Below are positions 31,963 through 40,743 of a stretch of 43,795 nucleotides of DNA, one piece after another. The translations under genes and the position numbers were made by a program. The notes beneath the pieces are model-generated. The model saw only the letters and a list, made by a program, of their open reading frames with translations. It was not told the DNA's origin and made no database searches. How positions within the stretch are numbered: the stretch's first letter is position 1; each line of letters begins with the position of its first letter. Source of the DNA: MAG-120531 sp002378585 (GTDB lineage Bacteria; Bacteroidota; Bacteroidia; Flavobacteriales; Flavobacteriaceae). The stretch is from positions 1 to 43,795 of the forward strand of contig CALADZ010000072.1 of NCBI GenBank assembly GCA_937890575.1, read 5' to 3'.

Positions 31963-32589
31963 ATGAATTCAATTGAACCTTCGTTTGTCGAAAAAGGAGT
32001 GGCCCTTCCGCTCATGGAAGCCTTTTACACCATCCAAGGTGAGGGTTTTCATCAAGGAAAAGCAGCCTATTTTATCCGGGTAGGAGGGTGTGATGTAGGT
32101 TGTCATTGGTGTGATGTCAAAGAAAGTTGGGATCCCCAAAGACACCCAGCTACTTGGGTTGATGAAATAGTATCAGCCGCTCAGCCCTATCAGACCATTG
32201 TGGTGACTGGTGGTGAGCCATTGACTTGGCCCATGGGTCCGCTCACTGAAGCATTGAAAAAGAACGGATTGGCCATCCATATTGAAACATCTGGCGCCTA
32301 TCCTTTCTCGGGTCACTGGGATTGGGTCTGTTTATCCCCCAAAAAAAATAAGGCACCGCTGGCTGAGGCTTATGCTCGGGCCGATGAACTCAAGGTAATT
32401 GTGTACAACAAACACGACCTGATTTGGGCAGAGGAACAGGCGCAAAAGGTAAACGCAGATTGTCACTTATACCTACAACCTGAGTGGAGTGTTCGCGAAA
32501 AGGTGATGCCGCTTATTGTGGATTATGTCATGGCTCACCCAAAGTGGAAGGTTTCCATCCAGACCCACAAATACCTCAATATTCCTTAA
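31963..32589 (+). CDS. queE: 7-carboxy-7-deazaguanine synthase
   Basis: 208 residues of the radical SAM superfamily. The cluster ligands follow the Cx3Cx2C spacing in GGCDVGCHWCDV (Cys43, Cys47, Cys50). Other QueE features are MEAFYTIQGEGFHQGKAAYFIRVGG, VVTGGEPL and the C-terminal SIQTHKYLNIP. It converts carboxytetrahydropterin to CDG in queuosine synthesis. Other queuosine genes are not in the window. A YkgJ-type gene starts one base after its stop and is probably cotranslated. Confidence 0.95.
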   Translation: MNSIEPSFVEKGVALPLMEAFYTIQGEGFHQGKAAYFIRVGGCDVGCHWCDVKESWDPQRHPATWVDEIVSAAQPYQTIVVTGGEPLTWPMGPLTEALKKNGLAIHIETSGAYPFSGHWDWVCLSPKKNKAPLAEAYARADELKVIVYNKHDLIWAEEQAQKVNADCHLYLQPEWSVREKVMPLIVDYVMAHPKWKVSIQTHKYLNIP

Positions 32590-32590
32590 G

Positions 32591-33082
32591 GTGGAAGATT
32601 GGCTCAACAAGCTTCCTTCGTGGGCTGCGCAACGGCTGAGAGAAAATAGGCAGTTTTTTCAACAACTCAAAAAACGTCCCCCAAAAAAACTAGACCAACA
32701 AGTCTTGCGCATACATCATGAGGTGTTCAAACGCATTGATTGCTTAAATTGTGCGCAATGTTGTACCACCACGGGTCCCTTATATACAGACAAGGATATT
32801 GTCCGCATAGCCAAACACTTAAGGTTAACTCCGCAAAAATTCATCGCAACCTATCTTCGGGTGGATGAGGATGGGGATCAGGTATTACAACAACTCCCGT
32901 GTCCGTTTTTAGGAGGGGATAACAAGTGTAGTATTTATGAAGTTAGGCCCAAAGCCTGTGCGGAATATCCCCATACAGACCGACCTAAGATTTATCAAAT
33001 CGCCGAAATTACTTTAAAAAATACAGCTATTTGCCCTGCAGCTTTTGAGGTGGTCGAGCAGATGAAAAAAGAAATAAAGTAG
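32591..33082 (+). CDS. YkgJ-family cysteine cluster protein
   Basis: 163 residues from GTG 32591, one base after the queE stop. An upstream ATG in this frame (32516) would read through the end of queE and is rejected. The family pattern Cx2Cx2CC is seen in DCLNCAQCCTTTGPL (Cys51, Cys54, Cys57, Cys58), followed by CPFLGGDNKCSIYEVRPKACAEYPH. These cysteines probably bind zinc or an iron-sulphur cluster. Function is unknown in the family. Tight coupling to queE might hint at a linked role, but this is a weak inference. Confidence 0.85.
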   Translation: MEDWLNKLPSWAAQRLRENRQFFQQLKKRPPKKLDQQVLRIHHEVFKRIDCLNCAQCCTTTGPLYTDKDIVRIAKHLRLTPQKFIATYLRVDEDGDQVLQQLPCPFLGGDNKCSIYEVRPKACAEYPHTDRPKIYQIAEITLKNTAICPAAFEVVEQMKKEIK

Positions 33083-33114
33083 TATATTTCATCTGCTAAT
33101 GACAGCTACACGCT

Positions 33115-33942
33115 ATGGAGTATTTGATTAATTATTTCGAAACTATCCCCTCATTGCACCGAAGTGCCCTACTGGTTGGGGGAATCGCTTTTTTTTGGAT
33201 GCTGGAAAGTGGCCTGCCTGGGCGATTGATGAATTATAAAAAAACCAAACACGCTGGACTGAATTTCTTTTTCACAGCCACGACGATCTTGGTTAATTTT
33301 TCGCTAGCGGGACTTTTATTATGGCTCAGTGACTGGACCCAAACCCACCAATGGGGTCTGCTTTACGTGCTGTCTAGTATTCCTTTTTGGGCACAGGTGT
33401 TGATCGGGGTGGCTTTACTCGATTTGATTGGGGCCTATTTTGCACATTGGTCTGAGCATAAAGTAAAAGTGCTTTGGGGATTTCATTTAATCCACCATAC
33501 AGATCACGAAGTGGATACCACTACGGCCAACAGACACCATCCCATGGAAAGCGTGGTGCGTTTTGGATTCACCTTATTGGCTGTATGGATTACAGGTGCC
33601 TCCGTGGGAGTGATCATGCTTTATCAGAGCCTGTCAGTAGTGCTCTCTCAATTTAACCACGCCAATATTTTGTTGCCCCAATGGGTGAATCAATGGCTGC
33701 AGTGGATCGTGGTTACCCCTAATATGCACCAAATACACCACCACCACCAGCTCCCCTATACGGATGCCAATTACGGTAATATTTTTTCACTCTGGGACCG
33801 TATTTTTGGCACTTACCAATACCTCCCAGCTGACCGAGTCGTTTTCGGCGTAGACACTTATCCAGACGCCGAACAGAACAGTCGTTTAAAGTATTTGTTG
33901 GCCTTGGCTTTTAAACCCTATAAAAGCCCTGCACAAAAATAA
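33115..33942 (+). CDS. Sterol desaturase / fatty acid hydroxylase family membrane protein
   Basis: 275 residues with several hydrophobic segments (about 15-35, 50-72, 84-110, 150-175). Histidine boxes of the di-iron superfamily are in place: HWSEH (111-115), HLIHH (124-128), NRHHP (140-142) and NMHQIHHHHQLP (about 205-215), followed by the typical NYGNIFSLWDRIFGTY. Members hydroxylate or desaturate lipids, sterols or carotenoids in the membrane. The substrate is not evident. The stop codon directly abuts the stop of the convergent NamZ-like gene. Confidence 0.9.
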   Translation: MEYLINYFETIPSLHRSALLVGGIAFFWMLESGLPGRLMNYKKTKHAGLNFFFTATTILVNFSLAGLLLWLSDWTQTHQWGLLYVLSSIPFWAQVLIGVALLDLIGAYFAHWSEHKVKVLWGFHLIHHTDHEVDTTTANRHHPMESVVRFGFTLLAVWITGASVGVIMLYQSLSVVLSQFNHANILLPQWVNQWLQWIVVTPNMHQIHHHHQLPYTDANYGNIFSLWDRIFGTYQYLPADRVVFGVDTYPDAEQNSRLKYLLALAFKPYKSPAQK

Positions 33943-35181
33943 TTAGTGCTCCGGGTACAATAAGTAGTTTTGGCGAATCCGCTTAAATTCAGCGATACCT
34001 GGCTGCCAAGTTTTCTTGATGTTTTGTTCGCTTATCCCTGATTCAATCTGTTGTTGGAGCACAGAAGTGCCCGCATGCTTTTTAAAGCCTGGATCCAAGA
34101 AAAACTGGCTTTTATCTGAGCTGTTTTGGTAGGCCTCTATCAACCATTCCAGGTGAATGCCTTCGATTTGAGTCACCCCGCTGAGGTCTAAACCATAGCA
34201 CAATTTGTTTTTGTGTTTTGGGTCAGTGGCCCCTGGTCGAGCTATCGGGGTATAGGTGTGTTTGAAATATTTGGCATCTCCCATGGGGCTACCCACTTGT
34301 GTGAAGGGTCGTTCTGTACCCCGGCCTGCGTTCCATGTAGTGCCTTCAAATAAACCCAGACTTGGGTAGAGCGCCACAGCTTGAGATTCTCTTAGATTGG
34401 GTGAAGGGGGTATCGTCAGCACATAAGGTGTGCGGTGTGTATAGTGCGCTACAGGAACAACTTCGATCTGAACCTTAGGTCCCATTTCACCTCCTGTAGG
34501 CCCATAGGCTTCCCAAAGCCAACTGGGTTGATCTGCCAACATTAGGGCGTATTCGCCGATAGTCATTCCATAAAGCAACGGTATGGGTGTCATACCCAAA
34601 AAACTTTTGTTTTCCCATTCCATCACCGGCCCATCAATCAAGTGAGCATTTGGATTAGGTCTGTCAAGTACCAATAGAGGAATTCCTTGTTCCGCGCAGG
34701 CTTGCATCACCAGCTGAAGTGTCGCGATGTAGGTGTAAAAACGCACACCAACATCTTGAATGTCAAATACAACCAGGTCTATCCCGTCTAAATGTGCTGG
34801 CTTCGGTTTGCGATTGACTCCGTGCAGAGAAATTAAGGGAATACCTGTTTTGGGATCTTTATCGTCCAATACATCCGCTCCAGCGTCTTGACTTCCTCGA
34901 AACCCGTGCTCTGGGGCAAATACCTTCACCACCGAAACACCAAGGTGGTTCAAAGTATCTACGAGGTGAGTATATCCGTGTTTACTTGGCACCACAGAGG
35001 TTTGGTTGGCAACAATCGCTATGTTTTTCTGCGTTAATTTCCCCAGATAACTGGATAATTGAGCAGCTCCCACAATGGGTTGAGGTGATTTGGATTGGGC
35101 ATGAAGGCTAATATTGCTGAAACACAAAGCCACAACAAGCGATAAAATGGTATTTTTGACGTAAATCAACCCAGTTCTCAT
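33943..35181 (-). CDS. Exo-beta-N-acetylmuramidase NamZ-like protein (DUF1343)
   Basis: 412 residues with an N-terminal signal peptide (VKNTILSLVVALCFSNISLH then AQ). DUF1343 motifs are IAIVANQTSVV, VVKVFAPEHGFRGSQDAGA (the conserved APEHGFRG at 89-96), DLVVFDIQDVGVRFYTYIATL, DRPNPN and YPSLGLFEGTTWNAGRGTE. Proteins of this family cleave terminal MurNAc from peptidoglycan fragments (glycoside hydrolase family 171). A periplasmic role in wall recycling is likely. Its ATG shares one base with the TTG start proposed for the divergent permease. Confidence 0.9.
   Translation of the reverse strand: MRTGLIYVKNTILSLVVALCFSNISLHAQSKSPQPIVGAAQLSSYLGKLTQKNIAIVANQTSVVPSKHGYTHLVDTLNHLGVSVVKVFAPEHGFRGSQDAGADVLDDKDPKTGIPLISLHGVNRKPKPAHLDGIDLVVFDIQDVGVRFYTYIATLQLVMQACAEQGIPLLVLDRPNPNAHLIDGPVMEWENKSFLGMTPIPLLYGMTIGEYALMLADQPSWLWEAYGPTGGEMGPKVQIEVVPVAHYTHRTPYVLTIPPSPNLRESQAVALYPSLGLFEGTTWNAGRGTERPFTQVGSPMGDAKYFKHTYTPIARPGATDPKHKNKLCYGLDLSGVTQIEGIHLEWLIEAYQNSSDKSQFFLDPGFKKHAGTSVLQQQIESGISEQNIKKTWQPGIAEFKRIRQNYLLYPEH
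35151..35158 (+). promoter_or_regulatory. -7 element of the permease promoter, inside the NamZ-like gene
   Basis: TATTTTTG is a perfect TAnnTTTG match 22 nt before the TTG at 35181. It lies within the signal-peptide codons of the divergent gene. No -33 TTTG is evident. Confidence 0.4.
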
Positions 35182-36419
35182 TGAATTTTAGTTTGTTTAT
35201 TGCTAGGCGCCTGCGCTTAGGTACCTCAGATAAAAGTAAGGCATCTGCGCCAATCATTCAAATCGCTATTGGTGCGATTGCGCTTGGTATGGTCATGATG
35301 TTGGTGGCTATGGGTACAGGTCGTGGATTAAAAATGGTTATTCGCGATAAAATCGCGGCTTTTGAAGGCCATATTCAGGTGATTCACATGGACCACAACC
35401 AATCTCAAGTACATTTAAAACCACTTAAGGTAGATACAGCCCAGAAAGATAGATTAGCTAAATTACCTGGGGTTCAACAGGTACAGGGAGTGATTCAAAA
35501 AGCGGGTTTAATTCGCACCGAGGATACCTTTGAGGGATTCATAGCTAAGGGCATAGGCGAGGATTATGATACAGCACCTTTACGCAGCTTATTGGTCAGT
35601 GGAAGATTGCCCCAATGGGGAAAGCCACAAAATACAGAGATTTTACTATCCCAAACACTGGCCCAGAAACTTCAATTAAAGGTGGGAGATGAGTGTCGCG
35701 GGTTTTTTCTCAATCAAACCTCCCAGGGAATACCCAGCCAACGCAAATTTGATGTGGTGGGTATTTATGAAAGTGGATTTGAAAGCTTAGATGCCCAATA
35801 CCTTTGGATGGATATAGCTACTTTACGTCAGTTAAACGGTTGGTCCCCAGATGAAGTAGGTCAGTTAGAGCTCAAAGTAAGTTCCTTTGAAGACCTGGAT
35901 GAAATTGCCTTTAATGCCTACGATGCCACGCCTTCAGATTGGGATGTGCGCAGTATTAAACAACGATTTAGCGCCATATTTGAGTGGATTGATTTGTTTG
36001 ATTTTAACATTGCCCTAGTGGTTTCAATCATGTTGTTGGTAGGCGGCCTAAATATGGTTACGGCCTTGTTGGTCATCATTCTGGACCGTACCTCAACTAT
36101 TGGTGTATTGAAAACCCTGGGTGCAACCAACAGCGATATTCAACGTATTTTTCTGTATAATGCCAGTGCATTGGTTTTTAAAGGTATGTTTTGGGGTAAT
36201 ATTTTGGGGCTTATTTTTTTGGGCTCTCAGTATTATTGGAGGTGGATAGAATTTCCTAACCCCCAGGATTATTACATCAATTATGTACCTGTGTCCTTAG
36301 ATATTTATTCCTGGCTACTATTAAATGCTGTAGTTTTAGCAGGTAGTATGTTGCTGCTACTCGTACCAGCTCGTGTAGTAGCATCGATCAATCCGATACG
36401 TACCGTACAGTTTAAGTGA
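35181..36419 (+). CDS. FtsX/LolC-like ABC transporter permease
   Basis: 412 residues. It begins with FSLFIARRLRLG, then a first transmembrane helix (about 26-48), a large periplasmic domain, and three C-terminal helices (NIALVVSIMLLVGGLNMVTALLVIIL, SALVFKGMFWGNILGLIFLG, LLLNAVVLAGSMLLLLVPA). A coupling motif RTSTIGVLKTLGATNSDIQRIFL is typical of LolC/LolE-type subunits that move lipoproteins to the outer membrane. No ATG or GTG occurs before residue 30 and an in-frame stop lies at 35157, so TTG 35181 is the best start. No ATPase gene is adjacent. Confidence 0.85.
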   Translation: MNFSLFIARRLRLGTSDKSKASAPIIQIAIGAIALGMVMMLVAMGTGRGLKMVIRDKIAAFEGHIQVIHMDHNQSQVHLKPLKVDTAQKDRLAKLPGVQQVQGVIQKAGLIRTEDTFEGFIAKGIGEDYDTAPLRSLLVSGRLPQWGKPQNTEILLSQTLAQKLQLKVGDECRGFFLNQTSQGIPSQRKFDVVGIYESGFESLDAQYLWMDIATLRQLNGWSPDEVGQLELKVSSFEDLDEIAFNAYDATPSDWDVRSIKQRFSAIFEWIDLFDFNIALVVSIMLLVGGLNMVTALLVIILDRTSTIGVLKTLGATNSDIQRIFLYNASALVFKGMFWGNILGLIFLGSQYYWRWIEFPNPQDYYINYVPVSLDIYSWLLLNAVVLAGSMLLLLVPARVVASINPIRTVQFK

Positions 36420-36427
36420 TCAGTATC

Positions 36428-36459
36428 TTTGATCGATCGCTTAAAATGGCCTATTTTGC
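36428..36459 (+). promoter_or_regulatory. Candidate promoter of the Crp/Fnr gene
   Basis: TTTG (36428-36431), exactly 20 nt, then TATTTTGC (36452-36459), which matches TAnnTTTG at only 4 of 6 fixed positions. Start of transcription near 36465 would give a leader of about 13 nt. Confidence 0.35.
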
Positions 36460-36477
36460 CTAACAAATAAATGAACT

Positions 36478-37134
36478 ATGCCACAAATAACTGACCCATA
36501 TGTGATGGACTTGCTTCAAGAGCAGTACGGTTTTTTGTTAGAACCCGCCTTATTGGAAGAGGTACTTCAGGTGGGCGCTTTTAAAACAGCCCCTGAGGGA
36601 ACAGAGCTGATGGATATTGGAGACACCCTTCAATTCATGCCTCTTTTGTTATCAGGTGCTATTAAAGTACTTCGCGAGGACAAGGAAGGTAACGAGTTGG
36701 TACTTTATTATATCGAAAAAGGAGATACTTGTGCCATGTCATTTAGCTGTTGTTTGGGCACCCATAAAAGCCAGGTAAGAACAGTAGCTGAATCTGATGT
36801 TGAATTAATCATGATCCCGGTGAAATACATGACCCTATGGATGGGAAGTTACCCTACATGGCAACAGTTCATTGTGGAGAGTTACCATATGCGTATGGTT
36901 GAGCTATTGGATACGGTGGATACGCTTGCATTTATGCGTATGGATGAACGACTGCTCAAATACCTACAAGACAAAGCCATGGTAGCGGGTAATGATACGC
37001 TGAAAACAACCCACCATGAAATAGCTAAGGATTTGAATACGTCACGAGTCGTGGTCTCCAGACTGCTTAAGAAGCTAGAAAATGAGGGTAAAATTCAATT
37101 GAGGCGAAATGAGTTATTAGTTTTGGCCTTGTAG
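36478..37134 (+). CDS. Crp/Fnr family transcriptional regulator
   Basis: 218 residues. The N-terminal cyclic-nucleotide-binding-like beta barrel spans roughly 25-130 (PLLLSGAIKVLREDKEGNELVLYYIEKGDTCAMSF), followed by a dimer helix and a winged helix with TTHHEIAKDLNTSRVVVSRLLKKLENEGKI (about 180-210). The CAMSFSCCLG segment has a cysteine cluster (three Cys within eleven residues) that could sense metal or redox, but an Fnr-type N-terminal cluster is absent. Target genes are not evident. It lies upstream of the sensor-kinase gene with the same orientation. Confidence 0.9.
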   Translation: MPQITDPYVMDLLQEQYGFLLEPALLEEVLQVGAFKTAPEGTELMDIGDTLQFMPLLLSGAIKVLREDKEGNELVLYYIEKGDTCAMSFSCCLGTHKSQVRTVAESDVELIMIPVKYMTLWMGSYPTWQQFIVESYHMRMVELLDTVDTLAFMRMDERLLKYLQDKAMVAGNDTLKTTHHEIAKDLNTSRVVVSRLLKKLENEGKIQLRRNELLVLAL

Positions 37135-37209
37135 ACCTTTGGTAGATTTAATCTTACCGATTATCGAATAATAATCCTCCTCATGGATGAAAGAGGTAGT
37201 TTTATCTTT
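37135..37209 (+). other. Short gap before the sensor-kinase gene
   Basis: 75 nt between the Crp/Fnr stop and the chosen kinase start. No hairpin-plus-T terminator is seen. A TTTG at 37138-37141 has only a poor -7 partner, so a separate promoter is not convincing. Confidence 0.2.
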
Positions 37210-40095
37210 ATGACTAACCTCAAAAAACAATTCCTTTTTTCTTTTTTCATTTGCTTCCTCTGGGTAATTAATGCCCAGAGTATTGCTTCCTATCGATTGC
37301 CTCTATCCAATGACGGAGCCATTTGGGTGGTGAAAGATTTGGCCATTGATTACCAGGAATATTTATGGTTAATCAGAAATGGTCGTGTGTATCGTTTTGA
37401 TGGATTATCAGCGGTTGATGTGGGTAACAGTATCGCTGGGTGGTATCCTGAAAGTCCTTTAGGGATAGCCACTACTTCTGATGGACGTGTTTATATCGCT
37501 GAGCAAACCCGTTTAGGTTATATAGATTTATCCGATTGGACTTATCACGTAGTCTTGGAAAAATTTTATGCTGATTTTCCTCAAGCCCAATTTTTGTGGA
37601 TAGAAGCGGAACAAGATCAGGTGATTTTGGGGTTTGAAACAGGCCATTTGATATTTGTGCAGGGTAAACGTTCTGAAGTGGTCACTGATTTGGTGCCCAA
37701 AGTAACTCAGACTACCGGATTGTTTAATCCACCTGTACGTGGGGCAAAAAGTTGGATTATTCCCTTTCAGCAGGGGCATTGGGCGGAATATTTTCCCAGT
37801 GCTGTACCCAAAACGGTTTGGCACGAATCGATCAATTTTGAACAGGGTCAGCTTTTTCCTCTAAGCCGAGGAGGTTTTTTGATTCACGGTGGTGGTAGAG
37901 GGCTCTTTCAGTTCCAAAAGAACCAACTGCAACATCTAGATCAATTCATGAAACACGATAGGCTATTGGTCGCTCAAAATCAGTCCGGCCAGTGGGTACA
38001 AGTCTCTCCTGATCACGTCATTCAATTTGATGAGCGCTCGCTCAACAAGCCGAATTATCACATATTATCCAAGCCATTACCCGATTTTAATCGGATCGTG
38101 TATCACCGAGACCAAGTATTGGTCGCTCATGACCAAGGAATTGATGTGGTTCCATTAGGGGGTGTTCTACCTACAGTTTACCAACCTTTCCCAGAATTAG
38201 AGAATCAGAGCACCCGGGGAATACATTTCTTTAATCAGGGAGATTTTTTTTATGGAAGTTATTCCGGAGCAGTATATGTTGATTCTCAAGGGGTGCCCAA
38301 ACGATTTCCCGAATATACTATTGTCTATGCTTTGCTGGCCTTAGATGAGCATCGGTTGTTGATGGGAAATGAAGGAGGTGTGTTGGATGTTTTTGATCGA
38401 AGGACCCAGACAATCACCCCTTTCTTCCCAGGCAAGTTAGGTACGCCAAAGAATCCTGAAATTTATTTGATGGCGATGGCTAGATCCGATACTGAGCCAG
38501 AGATGATTTATATGGGAGGTTATGATGGGTTATGGACCTTGAATTTAACTACTCGAGAGGTGAAGCCATTAACCTTTGAAGGAAAAAGGTTTAGCCAGTT
38601 CAATCGGGTTAGGGCCATTGAAATTCATGAAGGTTTAGTTACGTTTAGCAGTCATCAAGGATTGTATAGCTTTTCACCGGAAGACGGCCCAACAAAACTT
38701 TACCCGGCCCAAGGTCAATCGATGGTTTACGACCATTATTGGTCCAAAGACACCCTTTGGTTAGCTACCCAAAGTCAAGGTTTGGTGGCTATCAACCATC
38801 AAGGCCGTTTGCTGGCGTCCTGGAGGTCTAGTGATGGACTAGTTAGCGATCAGGTTTTTGGTGTGGAACGATTGGGCAAGTCAATCATTGCATTGACTGA
38901 CCGAGGTTATTCAGTACTTGACGGCCAATCTATCTACTCTGGGTTGCATGGAGCCAAAGGGGCCTCCATAGAGTTTAATCATGGTTCACACGCCATCAAC
39001 CCTATGAATAACAAGTTGTATGCTGGAGGTGTTGGGGGATGGCACATCATACCTTTGCCGAGTGCTCATAGACAACAAAACACCTTGAATGTTCGACTAT
39101 CGGAATGGAAAACATCAGGACCATCGACGCCACTTAAAAATGAATTTGTTTTGGGATATCAACAGCTTTCTGCCATCCAAATTCTTCCAGAAAACACGTA
39201 TAACCAATTCAGGTGGGCTTTGGACCCATTAGATGTTCCCAGGCCGGGAATGAGGTATCGAATTCCCGGAATACTGGATGATTGGACGCCTATGATGGAT
39301 GAAGGAAATATAGAATTAACTTATTTATCAGCAGGAACGTATCAATTGGATATAGCTGTTGTGGGTTCATCAGTGTATAAAACCATCGAGGTGATTAAAG
39401 TTCCCAGATTATTAGAGCGTCCTGTTTTTTGGGTGTTGTTGGTATTTTTAGGGATGAGTGTGGTTTTGGTTTTGTTTTGGTTTCGTTGGAAAGTTCAAAG
39501 AGACAAAGAGCGTTTGCGCACCGCTATAGCCGCTGATTTACACGATGAGATAGGTAGCTTACTGGGAGGAATTATGAATCAGGCTCAACTGGCTGGTATG
39601 GTACCCCATAAAATCCCTCAGATCATGGATAAAATCAAAGTAAGCAGCAAAAAAGGCTTAGAATCTTTAGCGGATATAGTTTGGTCAATCGATCAACAAC
39701 ACGATCACTGGCAAGGAATGATGGAAAAGATGCAGGCACATGGTCAAGAAGTGGCTAGAACTCATGGATGGGTGTTTACTTTTCAAGTTTTAGGCCCTAT
39801 TCCTGAGGGTAGAATGCCTCAATTAATACGTCAGAACATGTGGATGATGTTCAAAGAAATGCTACACAACACAGCGAAACACGCTTCAGCTACCCGAGTA
39901 ATCTGCCAGATACAATTCGAACAAAAGAGGCGTATCGTTTGGACCTACTCGGATGATGGACCCGGTTTTAATTTTGATCATTCCTTTGCAGGCAATGGAG
40001 TGAAAAATTTAAAAATGCGGGCAAAGAAAATGAAGGCACAGTTTTTTTATGGACAAGAAGATTCTGGGGCTGCTTACCATATTATCATTGATTGA
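37210..40095 (+). CDS. Propeller-sensor histidine kinase (two-component regulator propeller, Y_Y_Y, HisKA_3, HATPase)
   Basis: 961 residues from ATG 37210, which places a signal peptide (KKQFLFSFFICFLWVINAQS) at the N-terminus; an ATG at 37183 would add nine residues before it. Residues about 30-620 form a periplasmic beta-propeller (first repeat YLWLIRNGRVYRFDGLSAVD), then a Y_Y_Y-type domain (RIPGILDDWTPMMDEGNIELTYLSAGTYQLDI, about 690-730). A transmembrane helix WVLLVFLGMSVVLVLFWF follows, then the H-box ADLHDEIGSLLGG (His778), N-box EMLHNTAKHASAT and G-box DDGPGFNF. Such proteins sense periplasmic ligands. The response regulator follows 9 nt later. Confidence 0.92.
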   Translation: MTNLKKQFLFSFFICFLWVINAQSIASYRLPLSNDGAIWVVKDLAIDYQEYLWLIRNGRVYRFDGLSAVDVGNSIAGWYPESPLGIATTSDGRVYIAEQTRLGYIDLSDWTYHVVLEKFYADFPQAQFLWIEAEQDQVILGFETGHLIFVQGKRSEVVTDLVPKVTQTTGLFNPPVRGAKSWIIPFQQGHWAEYFPSAVPKTVWHESINFEQGQLFPLSRGGFLIHGGGRGLFQFQKNQLQHLDQFMKHDRLLVAQNQSGQWVQVSPDHVIQFDERSLNKPNYHILSKPLPDFNRIVYHRDQVLVAHDQGIDVVPLGGVLPTVYQPFPELENQSTRGIHFFNQGDFFYGSYSGAVYVDSQGVPKRFPEYTIVYALLALDEHRLLMGNEGGVLDVFDRRTQTITPFFPGKLGTPKNPEIYLMAMARSDTEPEMIYMGGYDGLWTLNLTTREVKPLTFEGKRFSQFNRVRAIEIHEGLVTFSSHQGLYSFSPEDGPTKLYPAQGQSMVYDHYWSKDTLWLATQSQGLVAINHQGRLLASWRSSDGLVSDQVFGVERLGKSIIALTDRGYSVLDGQSIYSGLHGAKGASIEFNHGSHAINPMNNKLYAGGVGGWHIIPLPSAHRQQNTLNVRLSEWKTSGPSTPLKNEFVLGYQQLSAIQILPENTYNQFRWALDPLDVPRPGMRYRIPGILDDWTPMMDEGNIELTYLSAGTYQLDIAVVGSSVYKTIEVIKVPRLLERPVFWVLLVFLGMSVVLVLFWFRWKVQRDKERLRTAIAADLHDEIGSLLGGIMNQAQLAGMVPHKIPQIMDKIKVSSKKGLESLADIVWSIDQQHDHWQGMMEKMQAHGQEVARTHGWVFTFQVLGPIPEGRMPQLIRQNMWMMFKEMLHNTAKHASATRVICQIQFEQKRRIVWTYSDDGPGFNFDHSFAGNGVKNLKMRAKKMKAQFFYGQEDSGAAYHIIID

Positions 40096-40104
40096 ATTTG
40101 AGCC

Positions 40105-40743
40105 ATGGAAAAGAAAGACAAACTCATCGGATTGGCCATTTTAGAGGATACGACGGATATTCGGGAAGTATTGGTGGAATATTTCACCCGACAAGAAGAT
40201 GTAGCCTTGATTTATGCCGCCTATGACGCTGAAGATTTATTCCTCAACGCAGACTTTAATCTTATCCAACTAGTGATTTGCGACATTGGTTTACCACATA
40301 TAAATGGGGTGGAGGCATGTTGGTTGATCAAGCAGAAATACCCCACTATCGAAGTGATGATGTATACTGTTTTTGAAAACGACCAGTATCTTTTTGACGC
40401 CTTAAAAGCGGGCGCTGTCGGTTATATGCTCAAACAAGATGATTTAAGTCAGTTGGGGGAGGCCATTCGAGAAATTGCCCGTGGAGGAGCGGTCATGGGA
40501 CCTCAGATTGCCCGAAAAGTAATGGAGTTTTTTGGTCAGGGAAGAGTACATATGCCAGATGTTCAGAGCTTGAGTGATCAAGAAAAGACCGTGGCTCAGT
40601 GGGTGGTTTTGGGGCGAACTACCCAAGAAATTGTGGATGAGATGAACATCAGTGCAGGATTAGTAAAGTTTCATTTGAGAAACATGTATCAAAAACTTCA
40701 AGTGCACAACCGTCAGACATTCATCAAAAAGTTTAAAAAATAA
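40105..40743 (+). CDS. LuxR/NarL-type response regulator
   Basis: 212 residues. The receiver domain shows the acidic pair Glu14/Asp15, phospho-acceptor Asp60 in VICDIGLPHINGVE, a conserved Thr88 and Lys110 in GYMLKQDD. The C-terminal helix-turn-helix is LSDQEKTVAQWVVLGRTTQEIVDEMNISAGLVKFHLRNMYQKLQVHNR, a good NarL/LuxR pattern. It lies 9 nt after the kinase gene, so the two make a cognate pair. Targets are unknown. Its stop codon overlaps the first base of a perfect 25-nt hairpin. Confidence 0.95.
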   Translation: MEKKDKLIGLAILEDTTDIREVLVEYFTRQEDVALIYAAYDAEDLFLNADFNLIQLVICDIGLPHINGVEACWLIKQKYPTIEVMMYTVFENDQYLFDALKAGAVGYMLKQDDLSQLGEAIREIARGGAVMGPQIARKVMEFFGQGRVHMPDVQSLSDQEKTVAQWVVLGRTTQEIVDEMNISAGLVKFHLRNMYQKLQVHNRQTFIKKFKK

